The notes under the pieces are model-generated. The model worked only from the letters and a program-made list of their open reading frames with translations, ran no database searches and was not told the DNA's origin. A DNA stretch of 64,000 nucleotides, from positions 1 through 64,000 of the forward strand of contig NZ_LGDV01000001.1 in assembly GCF_001280015.1 (NCBI RefSeq), written 5' to 3'. Origin of the DNA: Streptomyces sp. MMG1121 (GTDB lineage Bacteria > Actinomycetota > Actinomycetes > Streptomycetales > Streptomycetaceae). Of the stretch, positions 16,948 through 24,688 are shown in pieces (the first letter of the stretch is position 1; each line of letters starts with the position of its first letter). The translations under genes and the position numbers were made by a program.

Positions 16948-17745
16948 ATGGCACACAGGCAGCGCAGGCGGAGGCGACCGGCTGGTCCCTCGCAGATCAC
17001 GGCCAAGCTCACGATCCCGTTCGTCGGCGAGATCTCCGGCACCTGGGAACCCGCCGACGCCGAGCGCAGTGCGGCCTGGGAGCTGTATCTGGAGCTGGTG
17101 ACGCGGGTCTCGGTGGAGGAACTGGCCCGCGACGAGGGGTTCCTGCGCGAGGCGCTGTCCTCTCTGTACACGTTCTTCAACACCACCCGGGAGATCCTGC
17201 GCCGCTACGGTCCCGACGTCGCCCCGCGGCTGTCCCCGGGGCACGTCAGCTTCGGCGTCCTCGCGGTCACCGTCCTCAACCGCGTCCTGCGCCCGCTCCT
17301 CTCGTCGTGGCACCCCCGGCTCACCGCGTACGAGTCCCGGCGGCCGGACGGCCGGGATCCGGTGGTGTGGGAGCGGGCATGGGAGCACGCGGAGGAACTG
17401 CGGGGCGAGATCTCGGCGGTACGGCAGGCGCTGACGTCCCTGGCGCAGACCCTGCAGGAGGTGGCCGGGGTCGGAGACCTGATCAACCTGCCGCTGCCTC
17501 CCTCCCCGGTATCAGGGGGCAGTTTGCAGCACCCCCCCCCCGGAGCACAGGGGGTCCTGACGGTACTGGAAGCTGAGCCGAGCACACCCGCGGACCGGCG
17601 GACGCCCGCCCGCCGACCACGAACCGCACCGGTTCCGCGAGGACGGCCGGGCCCCGTCCGGATCGGCGAACCGTGCGGCCGAAGCGGACTCGGCCCGACG
17701 GAGTTGCCGCGCAGCAGTGCGTGCGCCTCCAGTCGATGCAGGTGA
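16948..17745 (+). CDS. Standalone copy of the TIR protein's C-terminal domain
   Basis: 265 aa as sequenced. After a basic N-terminus and the strand LTIPFVGEISGTWEP, residues 37-180 match residues 508-648 of the TIR protein: ELVTR, LREALSSL, WHPRL-AYE-RR and a late Trp are shared. No enzyme motif is visible, so it may be an adaptor or regulator of the TIR protein. Beyond residue 193 the sequence passes a C10 tract and then reads like non-coding DNA; one base less or more would end the protein within about 20 residues. The true C-terminus is therefore uncertain. ATG with GGGGAGGG upstream. Confidence 0.7.
   Translation: MAHRQRRRRRPAGPSQITAKLTIPFVGEISGTWEPADAERSAAWELYLELVTRVSVEELARDEGFLREALSSLYTFFNTTREILRRYGPDVAPRLSPGHVSFGVLAVTVLNRVLRPLLSSWHPRLTAYESRRPDGRDPVVWERAWEHAEELRGEISAVRQALTSLAQTLQEVAGVGDLINLPLPPSPVSGGSLQHPPPGAQGVLTVLEAEPSTPADRRTPARRPRTAPVPRGRPGPVRIGEPCGRSGLGPTELPRSSACASSRCR
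17532..17541 (+). repeat. C10 homopolymer inside the gene at 16948
   Basis: Ten C in a row. With 10 the frame stays open to 17745; with 9 it ends at TGA near 17560; with 11 it ends at TGA near 17576. Either a slippage-prone switch or a sequencing problem. Confidence 0.8.
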
Positions 17746-17901
17746 CCCACCAGACGATGCGCCGGGCTCGGGCGGAGCCACGCCGGTCCCTGTCGGTCCT
17801 CGCTCCCGTCCCGCCCGGCGGCAGCGTGCGAAATCCAGATGCGGACAGGACCTCGGAGAACCGATCATCGAGAGGTTGTCGACTGTCGTAGGAGCAGCCC
17901 C

Positions 17902-18318
17902 GTGATCCAGCGCGTCACCGTCCCCACCCTCTTCCCACCGCCCGTCTACGCACACGCGTCGGTGGTGGAGGCGGGCACCAGGCTCGCCTTCCTCGCCGGG
18001 GCCGTGCCGCTCGACGACACGGGGGCGATCGTCGGCCCGGGTGACCCCGTGCGGCAGGCCGAGCAGGTGATCGCCAATCTCCGGGAGCAACTGGGCGCCG
18101 TCGGGAGCGACTTGGCGCATGTGGTCGTGACCGAGGTGTACGTGGTGAGCGGCGAGCCCGCGGTGCTGGCCGCGGTGTGGAAGGTCGTCGAGGCCTCGGG
18201 GCTGAGCGCGGGACCGCATTCGTCCACGCTGCTCGGGGTCGCCTGCCTCGGCTACCCCGGGCAGCTGGTGGAGATCACGGCCACGGCCGTGGTGCCGGAG
18301 CCGCAGGAGGACCGTTGA
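17902..18318 (+). CDS. RidA family protein
   Basis: 138 aa. RidA/YjgF enamine-imine deaminase family, small trimeric proteins that hydrolyse reactive imines made by PLP enzymes. Visible: LAFLAGAVPLD, a QAEQVIANLREQL helix and the C-terminal LVEITATAVVP strand. The usual catalytic Arg near the end of the family is not obvious here, so this may be a divergent member. GTG start with AGGAG 7 bases upstream. The region 17577-17901 before it shows no gene. Its stop overlaps the start of the GNAT gene. Confidence 0.82.
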   Translation: MIQRVTVPTLFPPPVYAHASVVEAGTRLAFLAGAVPLDDTGAIVGPGDPVRQAEQVIANLREQLGAVGSDLAHVVVTEVYVVSGEPAVLAAVWKVVEASGLSAGPHSSTLLGVACLGYPGQLVEITATAVVPEPQEDR

Positions 18319-18770
18319 CGGACGAGGTCGTGCTGCGCCGGGCCGTGGCGGCGGACGCCCGGGCCGCCGCCGACGTATGGCTGCGCTCCTTCCGTGCCGC
18401 GCTGCCCACCGTCGTCCGGCCGCGCTCCGACGACGACGTGCGGGACTACTTCCAGCACGTCGTCGTGCCGTCGCGGGAGACCTGGGTGGCGCAGGCCGCC
18501 GGGGGCGGGATCGTCGGCGTGCTGGTCCTGAACGAGCAAGAGCTGTCCCAGCTGTACCTGGACCCGCACTGGCGCGGGCGCGGCATCGGTGACCGGTTCG
18601 TCGCGCTGGCCAAGGAGCGCAGCCCGGGCGGGCTGACCCTGTGGACCTTCCAGGTCAACAAGCCCGCCCACCGTTTCTACGAGCGGCACGGCTTCACCGC
18701 GGCCGAGTTCACCGACGGCAGCGGCAACGAGGAGCGGGAACCGGACGTGCGGTACGTCTGGCAGCCCTGA
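18315..18770 (+). CDS. GNAT family N-acetyltransferase
   Basis: 151 aa, one GNAT domain. The acetyl-CoA loop reads LDPHWRGRGIGDRF, preceded by the beta strand LSQLYLD and followed by FQVNKPAHRFYERHGF, a typical C-terminal GNAT motif. The start is a TTG at 18315 that overlaps the TGA of the RidA gene, with GGAGG (18306-18310) correctly placed; no better in-frame start exists downstream. Coupled to RidA, so the pair probably acts in the same metabolic clean-up, but the acetyl acceptor is unknown. Confidence 0.88.
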   Translation: MTDEVVLRRAVAADARAAADVWLRSFRAALPTVVRPRSDDDVRDYFQHVVVPSRETWVAQAAGGGIVGVLVLNEQELSQLYLDPHWRGRGIGDRFVALAKERSPGGLTLWTFQVNKPAHRFYERHGFTAAEFTDGSGNEEREPDVRYVWQP

Positions 18771-18786
18771 GCCCCCGCGCCACGGC

Positions 18787-19509
18787 TCACCGCGGCTGCC
18801 GTCCCCACCTCCTCTCCTTGGGCAGCGGCTGCTCGTAGCTGCCGGCCCGGCTAGTCGTCAGGCCCAGGGCCACCAGGGACTCGGCGAGCCGGACCGCCGC
18901 CGCCACGCCGTCGACCACCGGCAGCCCGAGCTTGTCGCCCACCGTCCGCTGCAGTCCGGTCATCCCGGCACAGCCCAGGACCAGGACCTCGGCGCCGGCG
19001 TCCCGGGCCCGCTCGGCCGCCGCCAGGAACGCGGACTCCGTGCGGCCGGGGTCGTCGGCGAGGTCGAGGACGCCGAGGCCGGTGCCGACGACGGCGGCGC
19101 AGTTGCGGGCCACTCCGGCGGTCTCCAGGCTGTCCTCGATCTGGCCGCGGGAACGGTTGAGGGTGGTCACCACGCCGTAGCGGCGGCCGAGGAGGCAGGC
19201 CAGATGGGCGGCGGCCTCGGTGATGTCCACGACCGGGACCTCGACCAGCTCCCGTGCGCCTTCCCGGCCGTGCTCGCCGAAGCCGGCCAGGACGACGGCG
19301 TCGTACGCCGGGCCGTCGTAGGTGCGCAGGGTGTCGAGGACGGCCGCGGCCGAGAGGTAGCTGTCGAGCCAGCCCTCGGCGGAGGCCGGGCCCCAGGCGG
19401 GGGTCAGACCGCTCACGGTGGTGCCCGGGGCCGCCGCGGCCCGGGCGCCTCGCACGATCTCCTCGGTCATCTCCCGCGTGGTGTTGCAGTTGGTGACGAT
19501 GATCCGCAC
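18787..19509 (-). CDS. Aspartate/glutamate/hydantoin racemase family protein
   Basis: 240 aa. Asp/Glu racemase superfamily, closest in look to hydantoin or allantoin racemases (IIVTNCNTTREMTEEI at the N-terminus). The second catalytic cysteine is present in VLVLGCAGMTGL. At the first site, where many relatives have Cys in a CFGDPG-like loop, this protein reads LAGFGEHG. It follows the NCS1 permease gene by 5 bp in the same operon, which fits uptake and processing of a hydantoin, allantoin or purine-type compound. GTG start. Confidence 0.83.
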   Translation of the reverse strand: MRIIVTNCNTTREMTEEIVRGARAAAAPGTTVSGLTPAWGPASAEGWLDSYLSAAAVLDTLRTYDGPAYDAVVLAGFGEHGREGARELVEVPVVDITEAAAHLACLLGRRYGVVTTLNRSRGQIEDSLETAGVARNCAAVVGTGLGVLDLADDPGRTESAFLAAAERARDAGAEVLVLGCAGMTGLQRTVGDKLGLPVVDGVAAAVRLAESLVALGLTTSRAGSYEQPLPKERRWGRQPR

Positions 19510-19514
19510 GTCCG

Positions 19515-20975
19515 TCAGACCTCCGCCGCCGTACGGTCCGCCCGGTCCCGGCGGCTCAGCAGCGCGTACAGCGCGGCGCCGAGTGCGGTGCCGATGAACC
19601 AGGAGTACGGCGCCACATCGCTGAAGCTCTTCACCAGCGCCAGCACGGCGGCGACCGCGGCGGAGGGCAGGAAGGCCCACAGTGCCTTCGGGTTGACGCC
19701 CTTGCGGTAGTGGTACGGAGTGCCCGGCCGGGCGTCGAACAGCGCGTCGACGTCGACCTCGCCGCGCCTGACCCAGTAGTAGTCGATCATGATCACGCCG
19801 AACAGCGGGCCCAGGAAGGCACCGAGGCCGCCGAGGAAGTAGTTGACGACGGTCGGGTTGGAGAAGAGGTTCCAGGGGGTGACGAGCAGGGCGGCGACCG
19901 TGCTGATCAGCCCACCGACCTTGAACGTGATCTTCTGCGGCCAGACGTTGGCGAGGTCGTACGCCGGTGAGACGAAGTTCGCGACGATGTTGACGCCCAT
20001 GGTGGCGACCGCGAACGTGAACGCGCCGGCGACCAGCACCCAGGTGTTGCCGACCTTGGCGACGAGTTCCGCGGGGTCGGTGATGGCCTGCCCGAACGCC
20101 TTCAGCGAGCCCGCCGTCACGATCACGGAGACGACGACGAAAGCGGTGGAGTTGATGGGCAGGCCCCAGAAGTTGCCGCGCCGGACGGTCCGGTAGTCGG
20201 GTGCGAAGCGGGAGAAGTCGCAGAAGTTGAGCATCAGCGTGCCGTAGGTGGCCAGGATGAGGCCGATCGCGCCGAACCACTGGCGCCACTGCTCGCCCGT
20301 GGACACGGGGTGCGGGGTGGAGGTGAGCGAGATGCTCCAGTGGGCCTTGGCCAGGACCCAGACCGCCAGCGCGATCATCACCAGCCAGATCGCGGGACCG
20401 CAGAAGTCCTGGAACTTCCGTACGGATTCCATGCCCTGGCTGATGATCAGCGCCTGGATCAGCCAGAGCGAGAGGAAGGAGATCCAGCCCAGCGCGTCCA
20501 GGCCCAGGAAGGAGCTTTCCGTCAGGGACGTGAGGCCCGGCCAGGCGGCCAGCAGCATCACGTTGACGGCGACGGAGGCCAGATAGGTCTGGATGCCGTA
20601 CCACATGATGGCGATCACGGCCCGGATCAGCGCCGGGATGTTGGCGCCCCAGACGCCGAAGCTGATGCGGCTGATCACGGGGAACGGCACGCCGTGGCGC
20701 TGGCCGATGCGGCCCATGCGGTTCATACCGGCGTAGATGAGCACGAAGCCGGCGAGCAGGGCCGTGAAGACCTGCCAGACGTTCATGCCGAGCACCAGCA
20801 GACCGGCGGCGAAGGTGTAGTTGCCCAGGTTGTGGACGTCGGACATCCACAGGGCGAACAGGTCGAAGACCTTCCAGTTCCGCTGCTGCGCGGGAGCGAG
20901 ATCCTCGTTGACGAGGCGGGGGTCGGGGACGAACGCGGTGGCGCCGGTGGCTTCGGCGCGGTCGGCGAGGGACAC
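19515..20975 (-). CDS. NCS1 nucleobase/hydantoin/allantoin permease
   Basis: 486 aa with about twelve hydrophobic segments. The N-terminal NEDLAPAQQRNW and ISFGVWGANIPALIRA match the NCS1 family (cytosine, allantoin, hydantoin, thiamine transporters). The C-terminal part ends in a charged tail. It probably imports its substrate with Na+ or H+. GTG start with AGGAGG upstream. It forms an operon with the racemase and lies divergent from the FCD-type GntR regulator; the palindrome at 21060-21075 sits 85 bp before its start. The exact substrate is not readable from the sequence. Confidence 0.92.
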   Translation of the reverse strand: MSLADRAEATGATAFVPDPRLVNEDLAPAQQRNWKVFDLFALWMSDVHNLGNYTFAAGLLVLGMNVWQVFTALLAGFVLIYAGMNRMGRIGQRHGVPFPVISRISFGVWGANIPALIRAVIAIMWYGIQTYLASVAVNVMLLAAWPGLTSLTESSFLGLDALGWISFLSLWLIQALIISQGMESVRKFQDFCGPAIWLVMIALAVWVLAKAHWSISLTSTPHPVSTGEQWRQWFGAIGLILATYGTLMLNFCDFSRFAPDYRTVRRGNFWGLPINSTAFVVVSVIVTAGSLKAFGQAITDPAELVAKVGNTWVLVAGAFTFAVATMGVNIVANFVSPAYDLANVWPQKITFKVGGLISTVAALLVTPWNLFSNPTVVNYFLGGLGAFLGPLFGVIMIDYYWVRRGEVDVDALFDARPGTPYHYRKGVNPKALWAFLPSAAVAAVLALVKSFSDVAPYSWFIGTALGAALYALLSRRDRADRTAAEV

Positions 20976-21059
20976 GGGGCCTCCTGGACAGGGGGACGAA
21001 GGGGCCATACCGCAGGAACTCGGACGGACCATCGACGGGGGAGGCCGACGGTGAGCCGC

Positions 21060-21075
21060 GTTTGGTATACCAAAC
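21060..21075. promoter_or_regulatory. GntR operator GTTTGGTATACCAAAC
   Basis: Perfect 16-bp palindrome between the divergent permease and regulator genes. The core TGGTATACCA is the classic half-site pattern of FadR/FCD-type GntR proteins. It is placed to control both the permease/racemase operon and the regulator itself. Confidence 0.85.
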
Positions 21076-21166
21076 TGCCGACATGGTCCCGCCGTCAAGC
21101 GTTCCGACCGATGTCGTTGCCGTTACGGCCCCGTAAAAGACCGCGCGCTTCCGCGAAGATGGGCCC

Positions 21167-21829
21167 ATGACGAAGATCGAACCCCTGGGCGCGGTGCGCG
21201 AGCGGGTCCTGGCGAGTCTGCGGGAGGACATCATCGCCGGGCGCCTCGGACCAGGTGACCGGCTCGTCGAGCGGGAGCTGGCCGAGCGGTTCGGCGTCTC
21301 GCGGGTCCCGGTGCGCGAGGCGATCCGCGCGCTGGTCGCCGAGGGCTTCGTCCTCTTCGAGTCGGCCCGCCGCACGGTCGTACGCCGGCTGACCCCGGAC
21401 GACGTCCGGGAACTCTTCGAGCTGCGCGAGGCGTTGGAGGTGTACGCGGCGGGGCTGGCGGCGACCCGGGTGACCCCCGAGGCCCTGGCGGAACTGCGGG
21501 CGCTGCTGGAGCAGGCGGCGCGGGCGACGGAGGAGGAGGACGCCGAGGCGATCACGGACATCAACACCCGCTTCCACGACCGCATCCGCGCCCTGGCCGA
21601 CAACAGCCTGCTGATCTCGGTCATGGAGCCGGTCGACGGCCGCCTGCGCTGGCTGACCCGGCGCAACGAGGAATGGCCCCAACTCCTCACCGAGCACCGC
21701 GCGTTGTATGAGGCGATCGCCTCCGGCGACCCGGACCGAGCCCGCTCCCACGCCCTCGGTCACGTCCGCGCCAACTACCGCTCGACGGTACGGCATCTGT
21801 TCGGCGGCGATCCCGCCGACGGCGACTGA
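21167..21829 (+). CDS. GntR regulator, FCD subfamily
   Basis: 220 aa. Winged helix at residues 8-75 (GDRLVERELAERFGVSRVPVREA) and a C-terminal helical FCD ligand domain with the usual acidic and histidine metal ligands (FHDRIRAL and EHRALYEAI, then HVRANY). It most likely represses the divergent NCS1 permease/racemase operon through the palindrome at 21060 and responds to a substrate of that pathway. ATG at 21167. Strong family call; the ligand is not known. Confidence 0.93.
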   Translation: MTKIEPLGAVRERVLASLREDIIAGRLGPGDRLVERELAERFGVSRVPVREAIRALVAEGFVLFESARRTVVRRLTPDDVRELFELREALEVYAAGLAATRVTPEALAELRALLEQAARATEEEDAEAITDINTRFHDRIRALADNSLLISVMEPVDGRLRWLTRRNEEWPQLLTEHRALYEAIASGDPDRARSHALGHVRANYRSTVRHLFGGDPADGD

Positions 21830-21879
21830 GCACTGCCGACGCAGACCCCGCGCTGCCGACGGAGCCTGAACACCGTCGG

Positions 21880-22728
21880 CTACCGGGGCAGGCCGGCCGT
21901 CTGCGCCGCCGTGCGCAGCACCTCGCGCAGCATCTGAGGGGTGAGCCGGCCGGTGAAGGTGTTGCGCTGACTGACATGGAAACAGCCGAAGAGATCCAGG
22001 CCGTCGAGCGCGACCCGGGTGCCATGGGCGAAGGCCGGGCGGGGCCGGGGCACGGTCCAGCCCGCCTCGGCGAACGCGGGCAGCGCGGCCTGCCAGCCGA
22101 AGGCGCCGAGGACGACGGCGGCCTTCAGCGTCGGGCGCAGCAGCTTCAGCTCCTGAACCAGCCAGGGGCGGCAGGTGTCACGCTCACCGGGGGTGGGCTT
22201 GTTGGCGGGCGGAGCGCAGTGCACGGGCGCGGTGACGCGGACGCCGTACAGCTCCAGACCGTCGTCGGCCTGCACGGAAGTGGGCCGCGAGGCGAGCCCC
22301 ACGTCGTACAGCGCCTGATAGAGCACGTCTCCGGAGCGGTCGCCGGTGAACATCCGGCCGGTGCGGTTGCCGCCGTGCGCGGCGGGGGCGAGCCCGATGA
22401 TCACCAGCCGGGCGTCGGCCGGTCCGAAGCCGGGCACCGGCCGCCCCCAGTAGGTCCAGTCGGCGAACGCGGCCCGTTTGGTACGGGCCACCTCCTCGCG
22501 CCACTCGACCAGCCGGGGGCAGGCCCGGCAGTCCGCGACGCGCCGGTCGAGCCGGGCCAGGCGCTCCACGGAAGGTGCCGCAGTGGGCCGTCGATCGTCC
22601 ACGGGCGCGTCGTGGCCGGTCGTGCCCCACGGCCAAGCCGCATACCCGTCCGGCCCCGCGCCCCTTCGAGGCACGACCGGACCACGGCGGGCTTCGCCCG
22701 GCCCGCTCAGGGGACCGCTGTCGTCCAT
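21880..22728 (-). CDS. Uracil-DNA glycosylase, family 5 type
   Basis: 282 aa. Excises uracil (and perhaps hypoxanthine) from DNA for base-excision repair. Motif A reads GLAPAAHGGNRTGRMFTGD at about 112-130, typical of family 5 (UdgB) rather than family 4. Motif HVSQRNTFTG lies near the C-terminus. Four cysteines suited to a 4Fe-4S cluster are C67, C70, C171 and C186. The first 50 residues are poorly conserved and a shorter start is possible. It is followed on the same strand by nothing coupled. Cytoplasmic repair enzyme. Confidence 0.9.
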   Translation of the reverse strand: MDDSGPLSGPGEARRGPVVPRRGAGPDGYAAWPWGTTGHDAPVDDRRPTAAPSVERLARLDRRVADCRACPRLVEWREEVARTKRAAFADWTYWGRPVPGFGPADARLVIIGLAPAAHGGNRTGRMFTGDRSGDVLYQALYDVGLASRPTSVQADDGLELYGVRVTAPVHCAPPANKPTPGERDTCRPWLVQELKLLRPTLKAAVVLGAFGWQAALPAFAEAGWTVPRPRPAFAHGTRVALDGLDLFGCFHVSQRNTFTGRLTPQMLREVLRTAAQTAGLPR

Positions 22729-22778
22729 ACGGCCACCGTATGCCCCTCGCGGCCGGATGCGGTCCAGGTGAACGCGGC

Positions 22779-23174
22779 TCAGGTGAACGCGGCCCCCAGC
22801 GCCACGAACCCGCAGATCAGCACGGCCAGGACCGCCAGCAGCGGCCACACGAACCGCAGACACCTGTCGTAGCCGACCTTGGCGAGCGCGACCCCGCCGA
22901 TGGTGACAGCGGTCGTCGGCACCCACAGGTTCATCCAGCCGCTCGCCGCCTGCCCGGCGGTGACCACGACCGCGCGGGAGACCCCGGCGAAGTCGGCGAG
23001 CGGGGCAAGGATCGGCATGGCCAGGGTGGCATGGCCGGAGGTGGAGGGGATCAGGAAGGCGAGCAGCCAGACGGCGACAGTGACGATCACGAGCACGGTC
23101 AGCGCGCCGGGAAACGCGACCTTCCGCCGCGGCCCCGGCTGCGGCTGACCGGTGGCCGTCGTCGCGTCCGTCAT
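22779..23174 (-). pseudogene. YfcC-type transporter with a large internal deletion
   Basis: 131 aa remain from a family that is usually about 450-500 aa. Residues 18-43 match the first membrane helix (VAFPGALTVLVIVTVAVWLL), and from residue 44 the protein continues with what is normally the C-terminal end (STSGHATLAMPILAPLADF, then VPTTAVTIGGVALAKVGYD). The two ends join at an IPS sequence that both parts would share, suggesting an in-frame deletion by recombination at a short homology. Transport is unlikely. It overlaps the upstream M20 fragment by ATGA, so the old operon structure is kept. Confidence 0.75.
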
Positions 23175-23584
23175 TCGTCCGCCCTGTCGCGGACCGCGGC
23201 CGCGCCGTTCGCGTAGTTCTCGTCGTCCGCGATGCCACGGCCCCGCAGACCGCCCTCGATCGGCGTGGGTTCGAACGGCGGCGAGCGCCACAGCCTCTCG
23301 TCACCGGCCGGCTGGACGTCGTAGTGGGAGTAGAGCAGAACGGTCGGCGCGGCGGGGTCCGGCGGGGGGATCTCCGCGAAGATCACCGGGGCGGTGCCGG
23401 GCAGGTCGATCCGCTCGCTGTGCTCGACGCCGATGCCGCGCAACAGCTCCACGAGCAGATCGTGCGCCGCGCGCACCGGCTCCTCCGGGTAGCCGGGGAA
23501 GGCCACGGACGGAATCTCGGCCAGCCGCACCAGATCGGCCAGCAACCCCTCCATCAACGCATCAACCCTGCCCGCCGTATCCAC
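23171..23584 (-). pseudogene. Truncated M20 peptidase (N-terminal part only)
   Basis: 137 aa, versus about 450 aa for M20 dipeptidases. The first metal site is visible (LLYSHYDVQPAGD with H87 and D89) and the text stays family-like through GGLRGRGIADDE at residue 122. Then it ends within 15 residues, before the bridging Glu and the rest of the catalytic and dimerisation domains. GTG start with AGGAGG, so the fragment may still be translated. In intact loci an M20 peptidase often sits with a YfcC transporter; both are damaged here. The 185 bp upstream show no gene. Confidence 0.8.
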
Positions 23585-23769
23585 GCCACCTCCTGCGCTC
23601 GGGTCCGAACTTCGACAACAGCCTCTGGGCTACGGGAGCGGGGCGCATCCGGGGTGGGCCACGGGGGCCAGAGGCGTTCGGCCGACTGAGCGCGGTGGAC
23701 GCGCCATGGGCCGCTCCCCCCTGGAAAAACCCGTCCGGTGCGACCGGCCCGGGGAGTTAGGGTCGGGAC

Positions 23770-24648
23770 ATGGCTTCCGAGGATGCGGACGACAACGTGA
23801 ACCCTGGGACCGGCGGACCGGGCGGAACGAGCCCCGCCCCGGACACCGACGACTCCGGTCCGACCGCCGCCGCGGTGGCCGCCGCCGAGGCCGCGGGGCC
23901 GGCGGTCGGCGAAACGGTCCGGATCGACAGCTGGATCTGGGCCGTACGCCTGATCAAGACCCGTTCCCTGGGCGCCACCGCCTGCCGGGGCGGTCATGTG
24001 CACGTGAACGGTGATCGGGTGAAGCCCGCCTATGCCGTGCGCATCGGCGACGAGGTGCGCCTGCGACACGAGGGCCGGGAACGGGTCGTGATCGTCAAGC
24101 GCCTGATCCGCAAGCGGGTCGGCGCGCCCGTGGCCGTCCAGTGCTACATCGACAACTCCCCTCCGCCCCCGCCCCGCGAGGCCACGGCCCCGGTCGGCCT
24201 GCGCGACCGAGGCACCGGCCGCCCCACCAAACGAGACCGCCGCGAGCTGGAACGCCTCCGCGCCCTTCGCACAGCCGGCACCGGCCCGGGCGCCTTCGCC
24301 GGCCCCCGAGGATCCAGCCGACCGGGCGGCTCCGGCGCGCCTGGAGGAGGCTTCGGTAGCCACGAAGCCTTGAGCGGACCTGACGGGCCGGACGGACCGA
24401 AACGACCGGAACGACCGGACGGACAGAGCGGCTCTGCTGGATCCGCTGGCAGTGGTGGCCGTGGTGAGGCTGGTGCGGCTGGTGGAGCCGGTGGGCCTGA
24501 CGGATCCGGCGTTCGTGGTGGCTCCGGTGGACGTGGTGAGGCCGGTCAGTCGGGCGGACATGGCGGATCGGGCAGACGCGGTGGATCGGGCGGCCATGGC
24601 GGATCAGGCAGACGCGGTGGATCGGACGGGCGTTCCCGAGGGCGGTGA
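23770..24648 (+). CDS. S4-domain RNA-binding protein (Hsp15/RqcP-like) with Gly-rich tail
   Basis: 292 aa. The S4 domain lies at residues 50-120 (RIDSWIWAVRLIKTRS, then GGHVHVNGDRVK). Family members bind the large ribosomal subunit or stalled tRNA-nascent chain complexes (Hsp15, RqcP). Compared with the usual 80-130 aa, this protein has a 45-aa Ala/Asp-rich N-terminus and a tail of over 120 residues rich in Gly, Arg and Ser, including GGSGRRGG repeats. The tail ends in a 36-bp DNA duplication. ATG at 23770. The domain is sure, the tail's role unknown. Confidence 0.85.
   Translation: MASEDADDNVNPGTGGPGGTSPAPDTDDSGPTAAAVAAAEAAGPAVGETVRIDSWIWAVRLIKTRSLGATACRGGHVHVNGDRVKPAYAVRIGDEVRLRHEGRERVVIVKRLIRKRVGAPVAVQCYIDNSPPPPPREATAPVGLRDRGTGRPTKRDRRELERLRALRTAGTGPGAFAGPRGSSRPGGSGAPGGGFGSHEALSGPDGPDGPKRPERPDGQSGSAGSAGSGGRGEAGAAGGAGGPDGSGVRGGSGGRGEAGQSGGHGGSGRRGGSGGHGGSGRRGGSDGRSRGR
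24559..24630 (+). repeat. 36-bp tandem duplication in the Gly-rich tail
   Basis: Two nearly identical 36-bp units (24559-24594, 24595-24630) encode the repeated HGGSGRRGGSGG element of the S4 protein. The unit is a multiple of three and preserves the frame. Confidence 0.8.
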
Positions 24649-24688
24649 ACTGTTGCCGGATCGGCTCGGCCTGCCAGACCCAAGCCGC

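Noticed and set aside
17577-17901. Remnant gene between the TIR-partner gene and RidA
   Set aside because: All frames here look non-coding; no domain or coherent codon bias was found.
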